Assembly (NCBI GenBank): GCA_026994125.1
Contig: JALWRJ010000274.1
Span: forward strand, 1 to 5,528
Length of the DNA: 5,528 nucleotides
Reading direction: 5' to 3'
Source of the DNA: Cyclobacteriaceae bacterium
Lineage (GTDB): Bacteria > Bacteroidota > Bacteroidia > Cytophagales > Cyclobacteriaceae
Shown here: positions 4,521 to 5,528 of the stretch, in pieces
Layout: each line of letters opens with the position of its first letter
Position numbering within the stretch: position 1 is the stretch's first letter
Translations under genes and position numbers: made by a program
Notes under the pieces: model-generated
What the model was told of the DNA's origin: nothing
Databases searched by the model: none
Seen by the model: only the letters and a program-made list of their open reading frames with translations

Positions 4521-4933
4521 AAAAGTTGTTTTAGCATGGCAGCTACCTGTTCTTTGCTGGCATTGCCATTTCCTGTAACGGCCATTTTTACCTTTTTAGG
4601 TGCGTATTCGGTGATAGGAATGCCCCGGTAAAGCGCAGCCGACATGGCTACCCCTTGTGCCCGGCCCAGCTTTAGCATCGACTGTACATTTTTACCATAA
4701 AAGGGAGCTTCAAGAGCTACTTCATCGGGTAAATATTCGTCAATAACACTTAAAACTCGTTCAAAAATTTTTTTTAACTTTAGCTCGTGCGAAGCATACT
4801 TTTGCAAATGGATTACGCCAAACTGTAGGAGGTCTAATTTTTGGCCGGTTACTTTTATCACTCCATAGCCCATTACAGTGGTTCCGGGGTCTAATCCTAG
4901 AATTATACGTTCGGTTATACTATTTTTACCCAT
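4376..4933 (-). CDS. ruvC: Crossover junction endodeoxyribonuclease RuvC
   Basis: This 185-residue Holliday-junction resolvase cuts four-way DNA junctions symmetrically, working with the RuvAB branch-migration motor in recombination repair. All four catalytic acids of the RNase H-like fold are visible: Asp15 in LGLDPGT, Glu75 in [10 protein letters not shown], and Asp148 and Asp151 in DATDALGVA. The conserved LGRAQGVA (89-96) and [20 protein letters not shown] (110-129) segments are present. Length is typical for Bacteroidota RuvC, so this copy is complete. The chosen ATG at 4933-4931 gives a usual short N-terminus before the first beta strand. Its 3' third is the part duplicated in the remnant at 3289-3498. 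The gene is head to head with the flippase-like gene with almost no gap, so its promoter must lie inside that neighbour's 5' coding region. Confidence 0.97.
   Translation of the reverse strand: MGKNSITERIILGLDPGTTVMGYGVIKVTGQKLDLLQFGVIHLQKYASHELKLKKIFERVLSVIDEYLPDEVALEAPFYGKNVQSMLKLGRAQGVAMSAALYRGIPITEYAPKKVKMAVTGNGNASKEQVAAMLKQLLKFEEVPKLLDATDALGVAICHHFQGNTPKAGSGSWKAFVSKNPGRIK
4672..4736. repeat. Diverged second part of the direct repeat (intact side)
   Basis: This stretch of ruvC corresponds to 3434-3498 in the remnant at offset 1238, with 54 of 65 matches by hand. The 151-bp difference from the main offset of 1087 equals the deletion in the remnant. The divergence is far greater than in the adjoining 250-bp block. 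Confidence 0.8.
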
Positions 4934-4935
4934 CG

Positions 4936-5528
4936 GTGCAATTTAGCAGGTATATTACATATAGCAAAAGCAGAAAGGTGATTAGTGGCTGGCAACAACC
5001 CATTAAGTTTTTGGTGGCCGGAGCTTCCTTGTATTTTGTGGGTACAAAACTTTGGCAGGATAAAGCTTACCTGGCCACAACAGCTCGCCAATTGCAAGGA
5101 GCAGATTTGTGGTTTATGGCGCTGGCCTTGTTTTTACTTATGTTGCTTAACTGGGGGCTTGAAGCACGAAAATGGCAGCTAATAGCCATTCTTGTTAAAC
5201 AACTTTCGTTTGTTGAAGCCTGCAAAACCATTGTGGCCGGGGTTTCGCTGGATGCAATTTTACCTTTTGGTGCCGGTGCAGTAAGTAGTAAAGTGCTTAG
5301 TTTGCACAGCAGGCATAGGAGGCAACTTTTGGCAACGGTAATAGTAGCCCAGGGTTTGCAATCGGTTTTTACTGTGTTGTTTGGTGTAGTTGGTTTATTT
5401 ACAGTAGCTGCCCATATACCCTTTACCAAACATTATAATTGGGTAGCTACTTTAGCTCCGATTATGGCCTTGGTGGCTGGTTTGCTTGCATATCTATATT
5501 TGCCTGTGCTAAAGCACCAATGTAAAGA
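4936..5528 (+). CDS. Flippase-like / LPG synthase TM-domain protein (5' part)
   Basis: This frame is open from a GTG at 4936 to the window end (197 codons and two bases). The product has a short basic N-terminus (about residues 1-24), then hydrophobic segments at about 25-38, 55-68, 93-107, 127-152 and 163-184. Between the second and third lies [11 protein letters not shown], and the third contains [21 protein letters not shown]. This pattern is that of lysylphosphatidylglycerol synthase TM-region / UPF0104 proteins (PF03706), multi-pass inner-membrane proteins thought to flip lipid-linked substrates; the true substrate is unknown. The start is uncertain: GTG 4936 lies 2 bp from the ruvC start codon and no ATG in frame precedes the first TM segment; GTG 4978 is an alternative. 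The 3' end lies outside the window. Confidence 0.85.
   Translation, partial: MQFSRYITYSKSRKVISGWQQPIKFLVAGASLYFVGTKLWQDKAYLATTARQLQGADLWFMALALFLLMLLNWGLEARKWQLIAILVKQLSFVEACKTIVAGVSLDAILPFGAGAVSSKVLSLHSRHRRQLLATVIVAQGLQSVFTVLFGVVGLFTVAAHIPFTKHYNWVATLAPIMALVAGLLAYLYLPVLKHQCK

Noticed and set aside
5067..5429. Minus-strand open frame of 120 codons opposite the flippase-like gene
   Set aside because: The plus strand encodes a coherent multi-pass membrane protein with family motifs; the antisense product has no recognisable features.

Overview
The window looks like a piece of a Bacteroidota (Bacteroidetes) chromosome. The protein families and their sequence style, the near absence of Shine-Dalgarno sequences, and a TAnnTTTG-type promoter element at 3565-3572 all point that way. 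No species can be named from the sequence alone. Much of the window is ordinary housekeeping or envelope genes, with two visibly AT-richer accessory patches at 1-1130 and about 3499-4270.

Region by region: (1) 136-723 encodes a plasmid pRiA4b ORF-3-like protein. It overlaps by 13 bp a small putative lipoprotein gene (711-1079) whose C-terminus resembles the DUF6970 family. (2) On the minus strand lie a trimeric-type purine-nucleoside phosphorylase (1133-1936) and a YceI-family periplasmic protein (2086-2685). The 149 bp between them holds several inverted repeats. (3) Divergent from yceI is a flavodoxin-like NAD(P)H-dependent FMN reductase (2757-3287). (4) Its stop codon lies 1 bp from the end of a convergent, broken ruvC remnant. 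(5) A PIN-domain toxin gene (3577-4047) follows, overlapping a 51-codon partner gene (4031-4186) that is most likely the antitoxin. (6) Next comes a second copy of the 3' end of the FMN reductase gene (4271-4374), followed by the intact convergent ruvC (4376-4933). (7) Nearly touching ruvC head to head is the 5' part of a multi-pass LPG-synthase/flippase-like membrane protein, which runs off the window end.

The main discovery is the architecture at 3184-4736. A 250-bp block covering the 3' ends of the reductase gene and of ruvC occurs twice in direct orientation, 1087 bp apart, with only two mismatches (3281/4368 and 3426/4513). The toxin-antitoxin pair lies between the copies. The outer genes (reductase on the left, ruvC on the right) are intact and the inner copies are truncated, so the module entered without net loss of either gene. 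The left ruvC remnant also carries a 151-bp internal deletion, and beyond that deletion its similarity to the intact gene drops sharply (54/65 against 248/250 matches). This suggests either gene conversion that stops at the deletion or a mosaic origin. The ancestral order was probably yceI < > reductase > < ruvC < > flippase. No CRISPR array, tRNA, rRNA, transposase or integrase is visible.
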